A program made the translations under genes and the position numbers. DNA of 64,000 nucleotides from positions 1 through 64,000 of the forward strand of contig CAMJJT010000008.1 of NCBI GenBank assembly GCA_946406195.1. The letters are read 5' to 3'. Positions 9,024 to 18,620 of this stretch are shown here, one piece after another. Position 1 is the first letter of the stretch, and each line of letters begins with the position of its first letter. Source of the DNA: an uncultured Bacteroidales bacterium. GTDB taxonomy: Bacteria > Bacteroidota > Bacteroidia > Bacteroidales > Paludibacteraceae. Under the pieces are notes generated by a model that did no database searches, was not told the origin of the DNA, and worked only from the letters and a program-made list of their open reading frames with translations.

Positions 9024-10799
9024 ATGATAAAAAAGATATTCTTTTTTCTGTGTGCAGCGGTGTTGGTGTCCTGCGCCAACCGTGGAATAGGTCCGCAGGG
9101 AGGTCCCAAAGATGAGAAACCTCCCGTCGAACTCAGCGCCCAGCCCGAGAACGGCTGTGTGGGCTTCACCGGTAAACGGATTGAGGTCACTTTCAATGAG
9201 TATCTCCAATTGGATAATATCAGCCAGAACCTGTTGATGTCCCCTCCTCAGCAGAACCCTCCCGAGGTCAAGGCACGAGGCAAGAAACTGGTCGTACAGT
9301 TTGCGGACTCGCTGCGCGAGAATACCACCTATACCCTCGATTTCGGCAATGCCGTATGCGATTATACGGAGCGCAATCCGATTCCTAACTACACCTATTC
9401 TTTCTCCACCGGCGAGGTCATTGACACGCTCGAGGTGCGTGGTAGGGTCTATGAGGCAGAGAGTCTCAATCCCGTCAAAGGGGTGATGGTAGGTATCTAT
9501 GATGAACTCAACGACAGTGCGTTCGTGACCTCTCCTTTCCTGCGTATCGCTCGGACAGATTCCATGGGTGCCTTCCGGATTGCGAACATGCATGCCGGCG
9601 ATTACCGGCTCTATGCCGTGGACGATATCAGCCGCGATTACCGGCTCACCCTTGGCGAACCCCTCGCTTTCGATGAAGGTTTATTGACGCCCGAAGTACA
9701 CCCTCATTATCATACCGATTCGCTCGGCAGGGACAGTCTGGTGGGCTATGAATACGGTCCGGCGAATCTGGTGCTATGGATGTTCCGCGAGAAACAGCAG
9801 GCACTCTACCTCAAGCGTACCACGCGCGACCAACGGCAAGCCGTCAAGGTCTCTTTCTCCGCCTCGCCGGACAGTCTCCCTTCTTTTCGGGCACTCAATG
9901 ACAGCGTGCGATTCTATGCACACTATGCGCCCAAAGCGGATTCCCTGACCTTATGGCTGACCGACTCTTTCTCGATCCATCAGGACTCGCTCCTCTTCGA
10001 GGTACGGTATCGGGCTACCGACAGCCTCTATCACCTCGAATGGCGAACCGACACCGTCCGTGCTATCTGGCGTGCTCCTAAGTTATCCGCGAAAGCCCTG
10101 AAAGCGCAAGCTCGACGCGAAAAACGCAGACGGTTGGACTTGAAATCGAATGCGAAAAGTGCCTTCGAACTCAGCGACACCCTGCATATCGATTGTACCA
10201 CTCCGTTGGCGCGTATCATTACCGATTCCATCCATCTCTTCGAGAAAAAAGACTCCATCTACAAGAGTGTACCATTCTCTTTCGCGCCGCACGACACGCT
10301 CCCTATGCGATTGATGCTGATGGCGAAATTAGAAGCCGGTAAGCAATACGAGCTTCGCGTGGACAGCGCTGCTCTCCATGACCTCTACGGAGCGCCCAAC
10401 AAAGCGGAGCACTACACTCTGACGATGAAGACGCCGGAGGATTATTCGACCATCAAAGTGACCATGACTCCCTTCGTACCGCAAGCTCGGATACAGGTCA
10501 TCGACGCGCAGGACAAGGTGATCCGTGAGTTGCCTGCCAAGGAGAAAGGCGCGTTCTTCCGTTACCTCAAGCCCGACACTTATTACCTGCGGATGTATAT
10601 CGACGACAATAAGGACGGCATATGGACTACGGGCAGTTGGACCGAGAAACGCCAACCCGAACGCGTCTATTATTACCCCAATAAGATCCAGACGAAGAGT
10701 AACTGGGATTTCGAGGAAGTATGGGATTATACCGCCGTGGAGCAAACCGCTTCCAAACCCGGTGAGTTGGTCAAATCCACGAATATGAATAAGAAGTAA
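9024..10799 (+). CDS. Ig-like (Big_5) domain lipoprotein
   Basis: A 591-residue protein with a lipoprotein signal (FFFLCAAVLVSCAN, Cys about residue 17). The motif GPQGGPKDEKPP just after the Cys and the domain at about residues 35-110 (ITVTFNEYLQLDN...LRENTTYTLDFG) are typical of Bacteroidetes lipoproteins with an N-terminal SbsA/Big_5 Ig-like domain. A carboxypeptidase-regulatory-like segment follows (about residues 135-200). The role is unknown; probably periplasmic or surface-exposed. The C-terminus (YYPNKIQTKSNWDFEEVWD) is also typical of the family. Confidence 0.85.
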   Translation: MIKKIFFFLCAAVLVSCANRGIGPQGGPKDEKPPVELSAQPENGCVGFTGKRIEVTFNEYLQLDNISQNLLMSPPQQNPPEVKARGKKLVVQFADSLRENTTYTLDFGNAVCDYTERNPIPNYTYSFSTGEVIDTLEVRGRVYEAESLNPVKGVMVGIYDELNDSAFVTSPFLRIARTDSMGAFRIANMHAGDYRLYAVDDISRDYRLTLGEPLAFDEGLLTPEVHPHYHTDSLGRDSLVGYEYGPANLVLWMFREKQQALYLKRTTRDQRQAVKVSFSASPDSLPSFRALNDSVRFYAHYAPKADSLTLWLTDSFSIHQDSLLFEVRYRATDSLYHLEWRTDTVRAIWRAPKLSAKALKAQARREKRRRLDLKSNAKSAFELSDTLHIDCTTPLARIITDSIHLFEKKDSIYKSVPFSFAPHDTLPMRLMLMAKLEAGKQYELRVDSAALHDLYGAPNKAEHYTLTMKTPEDYSTIKVTMTPFVPQARIQVIDAQDKVIRELPAKEKGAFFRYLKPDTYYLRMYIDDNKDGIWTTGSWTEKRQPERVYYYPNKIQTKSNWDFEEVWDYTAVEQTASKPGELVKSTNMNKK

Positions 10800-10825
10800 G
10801 AATTCTCAATTCACAATTTGAACAA

Positions 10826-11473
10826 GTGAAACAGAAAGTCATTGATTATGCGTTCTTAGCGGTAGGTCTGCTTATTCAGGCGGTGACCTATCTGTTCATG
10901 CCCCTTGACTCATGGCTGTCCTTGCTGAGCGGATGTCTCGGTGTCTGCTCGGTCTGTCTGGCAGCGCAGGGAAAGATATGGACCTATCTCTTCGGTTTCG
11001 GGCAGGTTCTGACCTATACCTATCTCTGCTGGGAACAGCGTTTCTATGGCGAGGTAACTATCAATGCCTACTATTTCGGCACGATGATCTACGGTGTTTA
11101 TGTGTGGAGAAGACGTTTGTCGCAGTCCGGTGAGGGAGTCGTAATGCCTCGCTCTTTATCGCTTCGCGCGATGAGTATGATTGCTGCCCTCACGCTCCTC
11201 GGCGCAGGGCTCACAGGGTGGGGATTGGCACTATGGACCGATGATACACAGCCTTACTTGGATGCCTTTACGACAGTACCTGCACTCGTGGCACAGGTAC
11301 TGATGATTCTCGTCTATCGGGAACACTGGTTCATTTGGCTTGCGGTAGATATCCTGAGTGTGGTTCTTTGGCTCCGTGCCGGCGATTACTGCATGGCAGC
11401 ACAATATGCTTTCTGGTGTGCCAACTGCCTCTATGGTATCCGGCGTTGGAAATCCCTAACCTCTAAACGCTAA
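10826..11473 (+). CDS. pnuC: PnuC-type nicotinamide mononucleotide/riboside transporter
   Basis: A 215-residue membrane protein with about seven hydrophobic segments. The PnuC pattern is visible: YGEVTINAYYFGTMIYGVYVWRR, and near the C-terminus WFIWLAVDILSVVLWLRAGDYCMAAQYAFWCANCLYGIRRW. PnuC family proteins take up nicotinamide riboside or related vitamin precursors. The start is GTG (10826), directly after a degenerate repeat; no better ATG is in frame. No thiamine or NAD partner gene is adjacent, so substrate is inferred from family only. Confidence 0.82.
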   Translation: MKQKVIDYAFLAVGLLIQAVTYLFMPLDSWLSLLSGCLGVCSVCLAAQGKIWTYLFGFGQVLTYTYLCWEQRFYGEVTINAYYFGTMIYGVYVWRRRLSQSGEGVVMPRSLSLRAMSMIAALTLLGAGLTGWGLALWTDDTQPYLDAFTTVPALVAQVLMILVYREHWFIWLAVDILSVVLWLRAGDYCMAAQYAFWCANCLYGIRRWKSLTSKR

Positions 11474-11512
11474 ACCCTCAACGCTAAACGTTCAACGTTC
11501 AACGTTCACCTT
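11459..11512. repeat. Degenerate short-period repeats at the end of pnuC
   Basis: Imperfect repeats of CTAAACG and then TTCAACG units span the end of pnuC and the gap to the convergent DUF4837 gene. The AACGTT units could form a small hairpin and might serve as a terminator. Confidence 0.7.
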
Positions 11513-12555
11513 TCATCCGGCATCTTAAGCGTATAGAGGATAGCTTCGAGTTGGCGAAGGGCATTCCGTTTCTTCTGACCTGCAGCAAAGAGGAAGACCT
11601 CTGCCGTCACCACCCGTCCGTTCACCGGATCCAGACGCGTGAGGCTCACGAAAGGACCACCCATCGCTTCGCCGTTATAGATCTTCCATAACCCTCTGGT
11701 CTCCATCGCATAGAAACCGCCTACGGTGTCACGCAGTGCCGGTACTTGGCGCGTGAGAGGTGGGAAATGCTTGTATTCCGTGCCCATATAACTGCCTTCC
11801 ACTTGTGCACTGACGATTTGTCCGAGAACAGCATTGCGCATTCCGATGATCGAATCGTTGGAGAACTGTTCCTGCGCCGTGTACGGATAACTATAGACCA
11901 CGATATCCTTTCGCATCGGACCTTTGTTATTGCAGCACCAAAGGACATTTACCATTTCTTTATTCACTTCGTTCATACGATCTGCTTTGCCGTATGGGTC
12001 ATTTACCATTTGGTCATTTTTAATCACCATAAAGTCTTCCGGGATGAGGAGGTCATACCCTTGTTTATTCAGGTACGTGCGCGCGTTCTTATTTGTATTC
12101 GCGCGATAGAAATGGATCTGGCGCGCTAATTCTTCCCGTACGAACCATTCGCGGATATTCTCTCCGTTGACCGCCCAATACTCCAATAACTGCTCATCGC
12201 TCGGGGCTTGGATGCGGATCATCGCTTGTGGCTTGGACCATACGTCGCGGGACTTGAGCACTTTGACGAAGGTGTATTTATTGGGGTTGATATCGACGAG
12301 TAAGATATTCCGTGTGGATTTGAGAAAATCGTCGAACTGACTATTCGTCACATGGGTGAGGGTGAACGTCGCTTCCATCTGCGGCAGACCGTACATATCG
12401 GCTTCCATGGTCTCGCATAAGGGGGCTTTCACCCCATTCGGACTGACAATCAGACACTCGTAGATAGAACCTGTCGCGGAGGTCAGTAAACGTTCGTTTT
12501 TTCCGCAACTAATCATGGTAAGCGCAAGAAGCGCCAAAAAGAGATATTTCCGCAT
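11506..12555 (-). CDS. DUF4837 family lipoprotein
   Basis: A 349-residue lipoprotein (signal LFLALLALTMISCG, Cys about residue 17) matching Bacteroidetes DUF4837 proteins: IYECLIVSPNG near the N-terminus and a C-terminal GGFYAMETRGLWKIYNGEAMGGPFVS segment. The open frame extends to 12618, but ATG 12555 is chosen because the promoter lies at 12576-12606 and the signal peptide begins here. Function unknown. Confidence 0.85.
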   Translation of the reverse strand: MRKYLFLALLALTMISCGKNERLLTSATGSIYECLIVSPNGVKAPLCETMEADMYGLPQMEATFTLTHVTNSQFDDFLKSTRNILLVDINPNKYTFVKVLKSRDVWSKPQAMIRIQAPSDEQLLEYWAVNGENIREWFVREELARQIHFYRANTNKNARTYLNKQGYDLLIPEDFMVIKNDQMVNDPYGKADRMNEVNKEMVNVLWCCNNKGPMRKDIVVYSYPYTAQEQFSNDSIIGMRNAVLGQIVSAQVEGSYMGTEYKHFPPLTRQVPALRDTVGGFYAMETRGLWKIYNGEAMGGPFVSLTRLDPVNGRVVTAEVFLFAAGQKKRNALRQLEAILYTLKMPDER

Positions 12556-12575
12556 AATTCTTCTGAATTTTTGTG

Positions 12576-12606
12576 CAAAGGTAGTCATTTTTAATGAAAT
12601 ATGCAA
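12576..12606 (-). promoter_or_regulatory. Promoter of the DUF4837 gene
   Basis: Minus strand: TTG (12604-12606), 20 nt, TACCTTTG (12576-12583). It excludes the upstream start codons of the longer open frame. Confidence 0.75.
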
Positions 12607-12623
12607 AAAAAATCGCAAAAAAT

Positions 12624-12654
12624 TTGTATATTTGAAAAAAAATGCTTAACTTTG
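12624..12654 (+). promoter_or_regulatory. Promoter of the AraC regulator
   Basis: TTG (12624-12626), 20 nt, TAACTTTG (12647-12654). It is divergent from the DUF4837 promoter, with the two -33 boxes 17 bp apart, so the regulator could act on both. Confidence 0.7.
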
Positions 12655-12688
12655 CAGCGAATTTGAAAACAAATAATCTTAAATCTTT

Positions 12689-13546
12689 ATGACTTTATAT
12701 ACAGATTATCTTTTTCTAACTGATGAAATTGAGGGGTTTAAATTGTGTAGAGATACGCGATTTGAGAGTTCAGTAACCGTATTGCTGTGTACGAAAGGAT
12801 TTATTGAGGTGGGTTATCGCGGAGAGATGATTCGGATTGCGAAAGACGATATCTTTATTCGTGTTCCGCGTGCTACTTCGAAGGGTCCGTTCGAATGCTC
12901 AGAGGATTTTGAGTTTAAGCAGATTACGATTCCAGCCCAGTTGTTTGAGGGGCTGATGTTCGATTTGATTCGTGTGGAGCCGCTCTGGTGGCAGAAATTA
13001 GAGTACTTGAAGGAGAATCCGATTTTCCATCTCCAGCCCAAATCCATTGAGGCCTGCTTTGTCTATTTCAAGCTGTTACGTATCCAATTGGCGGATCAGC
13101 AAACGGATTATCGTAAGCAGATTTTGAAACTCCTTGCACGCGGTGCGACCATGGAGCTGCTCAATTATATGGACATGAACTTAGTCTTGGGAGATGATGA
13201 AGTTCGCCGTTTGTCCTCGAATGCAAGCGATTATACCTTTGAGGCGTTTATGCAGTTATTGCGCGAACATCCGCATGAGCGTGAGGTACAGTGGTACGCA
13301 GAGCAGCTCAAGATCTCGCCGAAATATCTCTCGGAGATTTGCAAGGAGCGGAGTGGTAAGTCTGCCAGCCAATGGATTGCGGACGTGACGGTCTCGGAGA
13401 TCAAGCACTTATTGCTCAATTCCACTATGCCGATTCATAAGATAGCGGAGGTGATGGAGTTCCCGAACGCTTCGTTCTTCTGCCAATACACAAAGAAACA
13501 CACAGGTCTCACGCCGAACCATTTCCGCAGACAGAAACAGCAATAA
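12689..13546 (+). CDS. AraC-family transcriptional regulator
   Basis: A 285-residue protein with an N-terminal cupin-like sensor region and a C-terminal AraC double helix-turn-helix (about residues 185-283: WYAEQLKISPKYLSEICKERSGKS and MPIHKIAEVMEFPNASFFCQYTKKHTGLTPNHFR). The final motif is the AraC signature. The ligand and targets are unknown; the divergent lipoprotein gene is a candidate target by position. Confidence 0.92.
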   Translation: MTLYTDYLFLTDEIEGFKLCRDTRFESSVTVLLCTKGFIEVGYRGEMIRIAKDDIFIRVPRATSKGPFECSEDFEFKQITIPAQLFEGLMFDLIRVEPLWWQKLEYLKENPIFHLQPKSIEACFVYFKLLRIQLADQQTDYRKQILKLLARGATMELLNYMDMNLVLGDDEVRRLSSNASDYTFEAFMQLLREHPHEREVQWYAEQLKISPKYLSEICKERSGKSASQWIADVTVSEIKHLLLNSTMPIHKIAEVMEFPNASFFCQYTKKHTGLTPNHFRRQKQQ

Positions 13547-13564
13547 GGGCACCTGATGACATAA

Positions 13565-13591
13565 AAAAAACAGCCGGTTGGCTGTTTTTTT
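13565..13591. terminator. Bidirectional terminator between AraC gene and glyA
   Basis: AAAAAACAGCC pairs with GGCTGTTTTTT around a 4-nt loop, with A and T runs on both sides, between two convergent stop codons. Confidence 0.85.
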
Positions 13592-13594
13592 GTG

Positions 13595-14875
13595 TTACCA
13601 AGCGAAGAGCGGATGGGTGTTCATCTCCCGATTGACCTCCTCGCGTACGGCACTGATCACGGCATCGCTGGTCGGGTCGGTGAGGACACGGTCGATGAGA
13701 TCCACGATCCATGGCATCTTGTCTTCCTTGAGTCCACGGGTGGTGATTGCCGGTGTTCCGAAACGCAGACCTGAGGTCTGGAAAGCCGAACGGCTGTCGA
13801 AAGGCACCATGTTCTTATTCGTGGTGATATCCGCGCTGACTAGAGCCTGCTCTGCTACTTTACCCGTTAAATCCGGATATTTGGTACGCAGGTCGATGAG
13901 CATGGAGTGGTTGTCGGTACCGCCGGAGATCACTTTATAACCCTTGTCCATAAACGCTTGAGCCATCACTGCAGCGTTGGTCTTCACTTGTTTCTGATAG
14001 ATCTTGAACTCCTCCGTCAGTGCTTCGCCGAAGGCTACTGCTTTAGCTGCAATCACATGCTCCAACGGACCTCCCTGTGTGCCCGGGAAAACAGCGGAGT
14101 CGAGGAGAGCGGACATTTTCTTGATCTCGCCTTTCGGAGTGGTCTTGCCCCACGGGTTATCGAAATCTTTGCCCATAAGGATAACACCACCACGCGGACC
14201 GCGAAGGGTCTTATGGGTCGTGCTGGTGACTATATGTGCGTATTGGAGCGGGTTGTCCAGCAAACTGGCTGCGATGAGTCCCGCAGGGTGCGCCATATCT
14301 ACCATAAAGATCGCGCCTATCTCATCGGCTACACGGCGGATACGGGCATAATCCCATTCGCGGCTATAAGCCGAAGCCCCGGCGATGATCAGCTTGGGGC
14401 GATGCGTGCGCGCCTTGAGTTCGAGGTCATCATAATCCACACGACCCGTCTCTTCGTTCAGATCATATCCGATAGCATTGAACATGAGCCCCGAGAAATT
14501 AACGGCAGAACCATGACTGAGGTGACCGCCGTGACTGAGATTGAGCCCCATGAACGTGTCGCCTGCCTTCAGACAGGCCATGAATACCGCCATGTTTGCC
14601 TGTGCTCCGGAGTGAGGCTGTACGTTCACATACTCCGCCTGATAGAGCTGCTTCAAGCGGTCTCGCGCGATGTTCTCCGCGATATCCACTACCTCGCACC
14701 CTCCATAGTAACGATGACCCGGGTAGCCTTCGGCATATTTATTGGTCAGCACACTACCCATCGCTTCCATCACTTGGTCGGAGACAAAGTTCTCACTGGC
14801 GATTAACTCAATACCTTTCGTCTGACGTTCCCGCTCTCGGCGGATAATGTCAAAAATCTCTAAGTCTCGGTTCAT
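13595..14875 (-). CDS. glyA: Serine hydroxymethyltransferase
   Basis: A full-length 426-residue PLP enzyme that interconverts serine and glycine with tetrahydrofolate, feeding one-carbon metabolism in the cytoplasm. Visible family motifs: ELIASENF and [15 protein letters not shown] near the N-terminus, [11 protein letters not shown], and the PLP-lysine motif [15 protein letters not shown] with the Schiff-base Lys at about 222. Divergent from pheS. Confidence 0.98.
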   Translation of the reverse strand: MNRDLEIFDIIRRERERQTKGIELIASENFVSDQVMEAMGSVLTNKYAEGYPGHRYYGGCEVVDIAENIARDRLKQLYQAEYVNVQPHSGAQANMAVFMACLKAGDTFMGLNLSHGGHLSHGSAVNFSGLMFNAIGYDLNEETGRVDYDDLELKARTHRPKLIIAGASAYSREWDYARIRRVADEIGAIFMVDMAHPAGLIAASLLDNPLQYAHIVTSTTHKTLRGPRGGVILMGKDFDNPWGKTTPKGEIKKMSALLDSAVFPGTQGGPLEHVIAAKAVAFGEALTEEFKIYQKQVKTNAAVMAQAFMDKGYKVISGGTDNHSMLIDLRTKYPDLTGKVAEQALVSADITTNKNMVPFDSRSAFQTSGLRFGTPAITTRGLKEDKMPWIVDLIDRVLTDPTSDAVISAVREEVNREMNTHPLFAW

Positions 14876-14926
14876 AATTTCATTTACCTTTTGGATTATT
14901 TACCATTCACTGTTTAAAATTTGGCA

Positions 14927-14934
14927 CAAAGGTA
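14927..14934 (-). promoter_or_regulatory. glyA: -7 element of the glyA promoter
   Basis: Minus-strand TACCTTTG, 52 bp from the glyA start. The expected -33 TTG is not clear, so the promoter may be weaker or factor-dependent. Confidence 0.5.
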
Positions 14935-14943
14935 CAAAAAAAT

Positions 14944-14974
14944 TTGCATATGTGAAAATAATTTTGTAATTTTG
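14944..14974 (+). promoter_or_regulatory. pheS: pheS operon promoter
   Basis: TTG (14944-14946), 20 nt, TAATTTTG (14967-14974), 30 bp ahead of the pheS start. This is the only promoter seen before the export genes, so pheS and the TolC-HlyD-permease genes may form one transcript. Confidence 0.7.
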
Positions 14975-15003
14975 CACGATTTTTTGAAAAATATAGCATT
15001 ATT

Positions 15004-16047
15004 ATGGCTTTGAAAGATACGATTCAGACTTTGATGACGCAGATGGAAGGGCTTAAAGCAGCGAACGCGGAAGAGCTGGAAGCATTGCGTATCAAGTATC
15101 TCAGTAAGAAAGGTGAGATCACTGCTCTTTTCAATGAGTTTCGCTCCGTTCCGGCGGAGGAGAAACGGGAATTGGGTCAGTTATTGAACCATTTACGTCA
15201 GACCGCCGAGACGCGTATCAATGATCTGCGTGAGAAAATAAATGACCAGATGGCTGGTGATCAATCGGTCAATGACCTCACCCGTACGCCCGATCCCATA
15301 GCGTTGGGTACACGTCATCCGCTCTCCCTCGTGCGCGAAGAGATAGAGGAGATTTTCTCCCGTATTGGTTTCACGATTGCTCAGGGTCCTGAGGTGGAGG
15401 ACGATAAGCATGTCTATGGCATGCTCAATTTTGCGCCCGAGCACCCCGCGCGAGACATGCAGGATACCTTCTTTATTGAGAAAGAGATAGGGGTCCAGAA
15501 ACCGACCGACGTACTCCTTCGCTCGCATACCTCATCGGTGCAGACACGCGTCATGACGAGCCAGAAACCGCCGATCCGTGTCCTTTGCCCGGGTAGGGTA
15601 TATCGCAATGAGGCGATCTCTGCGCGCGCACACTGTTTCTTCCATCAGGTGGAGGGACTCTATATCGATAAGAATGTCAGCTTTGCTGACCTGCGTGAGG
15701 CCCTGCTCTATTTCTCGAAGGAGATGTTCGGTCCGGAGACGAAGATCCGTCTGCGTCCGAGTTATTTCCCGTTCACAGAGCCGAGTGCAGAGATGGATAT
15801 CAGTTGTAACATATGTGGCGGTACGGGATGCTCGTTCTGCAAAGGTACAGGATGGGTGGAGATCCTGGGCTGCGGTATGGTGGATCCGAATGTGCTGGAG
15901 GCATGCGGTATAGACAGCAAGGTCTATAGCGGTTTTGCCTTCGGTATGGGAGTAGAACGAATTACGAACCTCAAATATCGCGTGAAGGACCTCCGTCTCT
16001 TCTCGGAGAACGACGTCCGATTCCTACGGCAGTTTGAGAGTTGTTAA
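15004..16047 (+). CDS. pheS: Phenylalanine-tRNA ligase alpha subunit
   Basis: A 347-residue class II aminoacyl-tRNA synthetase subunit, the usual length. The N-terminal coiled coil (about 1-85) is followed by the catalytic core with HPLSLVREEIEEIFSRIGF, HCFFHQVEGLYID (motif 2 region), CxxCGGTGCSFCKGTGWVEILGCGMV and the motif 3 sequence FAFGMGVERITNLKY. It charges tRNA-Phe together with PheT, whose gene is not in this window. Confidence 0.98.
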   Translation: MALKDTIQTLMTQMEGLKAANAEELEALRIKYLSKKGEITALFNEFRSVPAEEKRELGQLLNHLRQTAETRINDLREKINDQMAGDQSVNDLTRTPDPIALGTRHPLSLVREEIEEIFSRIGFTIAQGPEVEDDKHVYGMLNFAPEHPARDMQDTFFIEKEIGVQKPTDVLLRSHTSSVQTRVMTSQKPPIRVLCPGRVYRNEAISARAHCFFHQVEGLYIDKNVSFADLREALLYFSKEMFGPETKIRLRPSYFPFTEPSAEMDISCNICGGTGCSFCKGTGWVEILGCGMVDPNVLEACGIDSKVYSGFAFGMGVERITNLKYRVKDLRLFSENDVRFLRQFESC

Positions 16048-16055
16048 GGAGATAG

Positions 16056-17540
16056 ATGATGATTAGAAAAACAGTTTTCTTTTGGGTTTTCAGTATTGTA
16101 TCGCTGGGCGTAAGTGCCGGCGATACATTGCGTTACACCCTGCAGAGTTGTCGCGAAATGGCATTGAAGAACAGCGTCTCTGCACAAGTTCAAGAAGAGT
16201 CCCAGCTGGCGGCAAAGTATAATCGGCAGGCAGCTTTGGCGATGATGTTTCCCCGTGTTAGTGCTAACGGAGGGTATATGTGGAATTCCCGCAATGCCCA
16301 TCTGGCGTCCGACAATCACACCTTCCCTTTCGGAACGGCGACGGTTGGAGGTGACGGTACGACGTCCTTTCAATGGAGCGATCAGAGTATCGTTTCGGAG
16401 ATCGGTGCGTACGTCCAAGGTACACCCTTGGAACAGCCGTTCAACCTGATCTCCAATGCAGCCGGACAGGGTATTTCCAATGCCTACGGCAAGCTCTACG
16501 ACCTGCTGACCATCAATCTGCAGCACGTAGTGGTAGCGCAGGTAGGTGTGCTCCAACCGATCTACACCGGTGGTCGTTTGACCCAGATGTACCGTATCTC
16601 CAAATCCGTGGAGAACGTGGCATCTATCCGTGCGAAAGCGAACCATGACGATATCATCTATAAAGTAGATGAGGCGTATTGGCGCGTGGTAGCGGTGTCG
16701 CATAAGAAAGAGTTAGCGGAGCAGTATTATCAGCTCTTGGTGAAGTTAGAGAGCGATGTCTCCGAGGCGGTCAAGGAAGGCTTGGCTACCCAATCGGACC
16801 TGCTCAAAGTGATGACCAAGAAAGGCGAGGCGGAGGTAAAACGGCTCCAAGCGGATAATGGTCTGACTCTTTCGCGGATGGCGTTGTCCCAAGTGTGCGG
16901 TTTGCCTCTCTCGCAGGTCTTCGAATTGGACGATATGGGGCTCAGTGACACCCAGCTTCCCGTGGATCAACTGGTAGCCGAATCGGCTGTCTCCGGACGA
17001 AGCGAGATGCAGTTGGTTCAGGAGGTAGAGAAGATCGCCAAGAGTAGCGTTAAGTTAGCGTCCGCCGGGCTGCAACCCAATATCCTTGCTGCCGCGAATT
17101 ATATCTATACGAATCCTAATGTGGAGAACGGAATCCGCAATGATTGGAGCGGTACCGGATTCTTCAATGCCGGCGTGGTGGTGAACGTACCTATCGCGCA
17201 TGCGGACGCTATCCTCCGATACAAAGCCGCCAAGCATGCCGCTAAGGTAGCTACCCTCAAGACGGAAGAGACACGGGAGTTATTGACTCTGCAGACCACA
17301 CAAGCGAACCAGAAACTGATGGAAGCGCAGCAGAAGATCGTCTGGGCGCGTATGACGGAGAAGAACGCGGCGGAGGTGCTCCGCATGGCGGAAGAGTCGT
17401 ATGAGGCAGGGATGATCACCTCCTCAGACCTGATGATGGCGCAGACCGCGTGGTTAGCTGCCGCAGGAGACGTGATAGACGCAGAGGTGGAAGCAAAAAC
17501 CACAGAGACAAAACTGCGTAAGTATCTAAGAACGCTTTAA
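16056..17540 (+). CDS. TolC-family outer membrane efflux protein
   Basis: A 494-residue protein with a signal peptide (VFSIVSLGVSAG) and two OEP repeats (about 25-240 and 285-490) rich in coiled-coil helices, e.g. SYEAGMITSSDLMMAQTAWLAAAGDVIDAEVE near the C-terminus. It forms the outer membrane channel of a tripartite exporter. It starts 8 bp after pheS with a good ribosome site (aaggag). The following adaptor and permeases indicate one export system. Confidence 0.92.
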   Translation: MMIRKTVFFWVFSIVSLGVSAGDTLRYTLQSCREMALKNSVSAQVQEESQLAAKYNRQAALAMMFPRVSANGGYMWNSRNAHLASDNHTFPFGTATVGGDGTTSFQWSDQSIVSEIGAYVQGTPLEQPFNLISNAAGQGISNAYGKLYDLLTINLQHVVVAQVGVLQPIYTGGRLTQMYRISKSVENVASIRAKANHDDIIYKVDEAYWRVVAVSHKKELAEQYYQLLVKLESDVSEAVKEGLATQSDLLKVMTKKGEAEVKRLQADNGLTLSRMALSQVCGLPLSQVFELDDMGLSDTQLPVDQLVAESAVSGRSEMQLVQEVEKIAKSSVKLASAGLQPNILAAANYIYTNPNVENGIRNDWSGTGFFNAGVVVNVPIAHADAILRYKAAKHAAKVATLKTEETRELLTLQTTQANQKLMEAQQKIVWARMTEKNAAEVLRMAEESYEAGMITSSDLMMAQTAWLAAAGDVIDAEVEAKTTETKLRKYLRTL

Positions 17541-17590
17541 ACCGTTAAATCGTTAATTCGTTAAATCATTAATTCGTTAAATCATTACTA
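17541..17590. repeat. Degenerate GTTAAATC-type repeat
   Basis: Six imperfect copies of an 8- to 9-bp unit (cgttaaat / cgttaatt / cattaatt) fill the gap between the TolC and HlyD genes. Confidence 0.8.
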
Positions 17591-17595
17591 CAAAT

Positions 17596-18600
17596 ATGAG
17601 AATGCGTAAGGAAAAAGAAGGAAGTCTGCTGCTGGGTATCATCGCCCTGCTGGTAGTCATTATTGTGGTAGCGTTGGTGGGTGTGCTGGCTTTGAGACCG
17701 GAACCAACACTTATTCAAGGCGAAGCGGAAGCTACGGAGTATCGCGTGTCGGGTAAAGTGCCGGGACGTATTGAGATGTACCTCTTCGAAGAAGGAGATC
17801 AGGTTCGTAAGGGCGATACGCTGGTTGTTATCTATTCGCCGGAAGTGGAGGCTAAGAAAGAGCAAGCTTTAGCGGCTCGCCAGATGGCTGAAGCTGTTAA
17901 CCAGAAAGCGAAAAACGGCGCACAACCTCAGCAGATCGAGGGCGCCTATGAGTTATACCAGAAAGCGTTGGCAGGCGAGGAGATCTATCGTAAGAGTTAC
18001 GAACGTGTACAACGTCTGTACGACAAAGGGGTCGTGAGCGCGCAGAAACGCGATGAAGTGGAGGCGCAGTACAAGGCTGCGTCTGCAACCGTTCGCGCCG
18101 CTAAGAGTCAATACGACATGGCTTTATCCGGTGCCCGCGAGGAAGACAAAGCGGCAGCTCAGGCGCAAGTAGCACGTGTGGACGGTATCCTCAAAGAGGT
18201 AGCTGCCGCGGAAGCAGAGCGCTATCTGCTCTCTCCCTGTGACGGCGAGGTCAGCGAGACCTTCCCCAAAGTAGGTGAGTTAGTAGGGCAGGGGAGCCCC
18301 GTGATGGCGATTGTGGACTTGACCGATGTGTGGTTCACTTTCTCCGTACGCGAAGACCTGTTGTCCCATTTCCGGCAAGGCTCGCAGGTGACCATTAAGA
18401 TCCCTGCTTTGGGAGATGACAAACGTTTCCAGGTCTTGGTGACCCATATCAAAGCGATGGGAACATACGCTACATGGCGTACCACCAAGCAGAACGGCGG
18501 TTATGACGTACGTACGTTCGATGTGAAATGCCGTCCCGTCAGCCCCATTGACGGAGTACGTCCGGGCATGACAGCGATCGTGGTGAAGAGTGAGGAGTGA
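17596..18600 (+). CDS. HlyD-family membrane fusion (adaptor) protein
   Basis: A 334-residue periplasmic adaptor with one N-terminal membrane anchor (about 10-32), a biotinyl/lipoyl-like half motif (GRIEMYLFEEGDQVRKGDTLVVI), a long alpha hairpin (about 85-205), and the second lipoyl half (LLSPCDGEVSETFPKVGELVGQGSPVMAIVDL). It links the TolC channel to the inner-membrane permeases encoded next. The last codons (KSEE, stop) lie within a short GAG/GTGAG repeat. Confidence 0.93.
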   Translation: MRMRKEKEGSLLLGIIALLVVIIVVALVGVLALRPEPTLIQGEAEATEYRVSGKVPGRIEMYLFEEGDQVRKGDTLVVIYSPEVEAKKEQALAARQMAEAVNQKAKNGAQPQQIEGAYELYQKALAGEEIYRKSYERVQRLYDKGVVSAQKRDEVEAQYKAASATVRAAKSQYDMALSGAREEDKAAAQAQVARVDGILKEVAAAEAERYLLSPCDGEVSETFPKVGELVGQGSPVMAIVDLTDVWFTFSVREDLLSHFRQGSQVTIKIPALGDDKRFQVLVTHIKAMGTYATWRTTKQNGGYDVRTFDVKCRPVSPIDGVRPGMTAIVVKSEE

Positions 18601-18620
18601 GAAGCTGAGAGCTGAGAGTG
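18590..18620. repeat. GAGTGAG/GAGCTGA short repeat spanning a stop and a start codon
   Basis: Imperfect repeats of a 7- to 9-bp unit cover the HlyD stop (18598-18600) and the GTG start of the next gene (18618). Confidence 0.7.

Noticed and set aside
13907..14806. 299-codon plus-strand frame opposite glyA
   Set aside because: glyA is certain on the other strand and the frame shows no motif.
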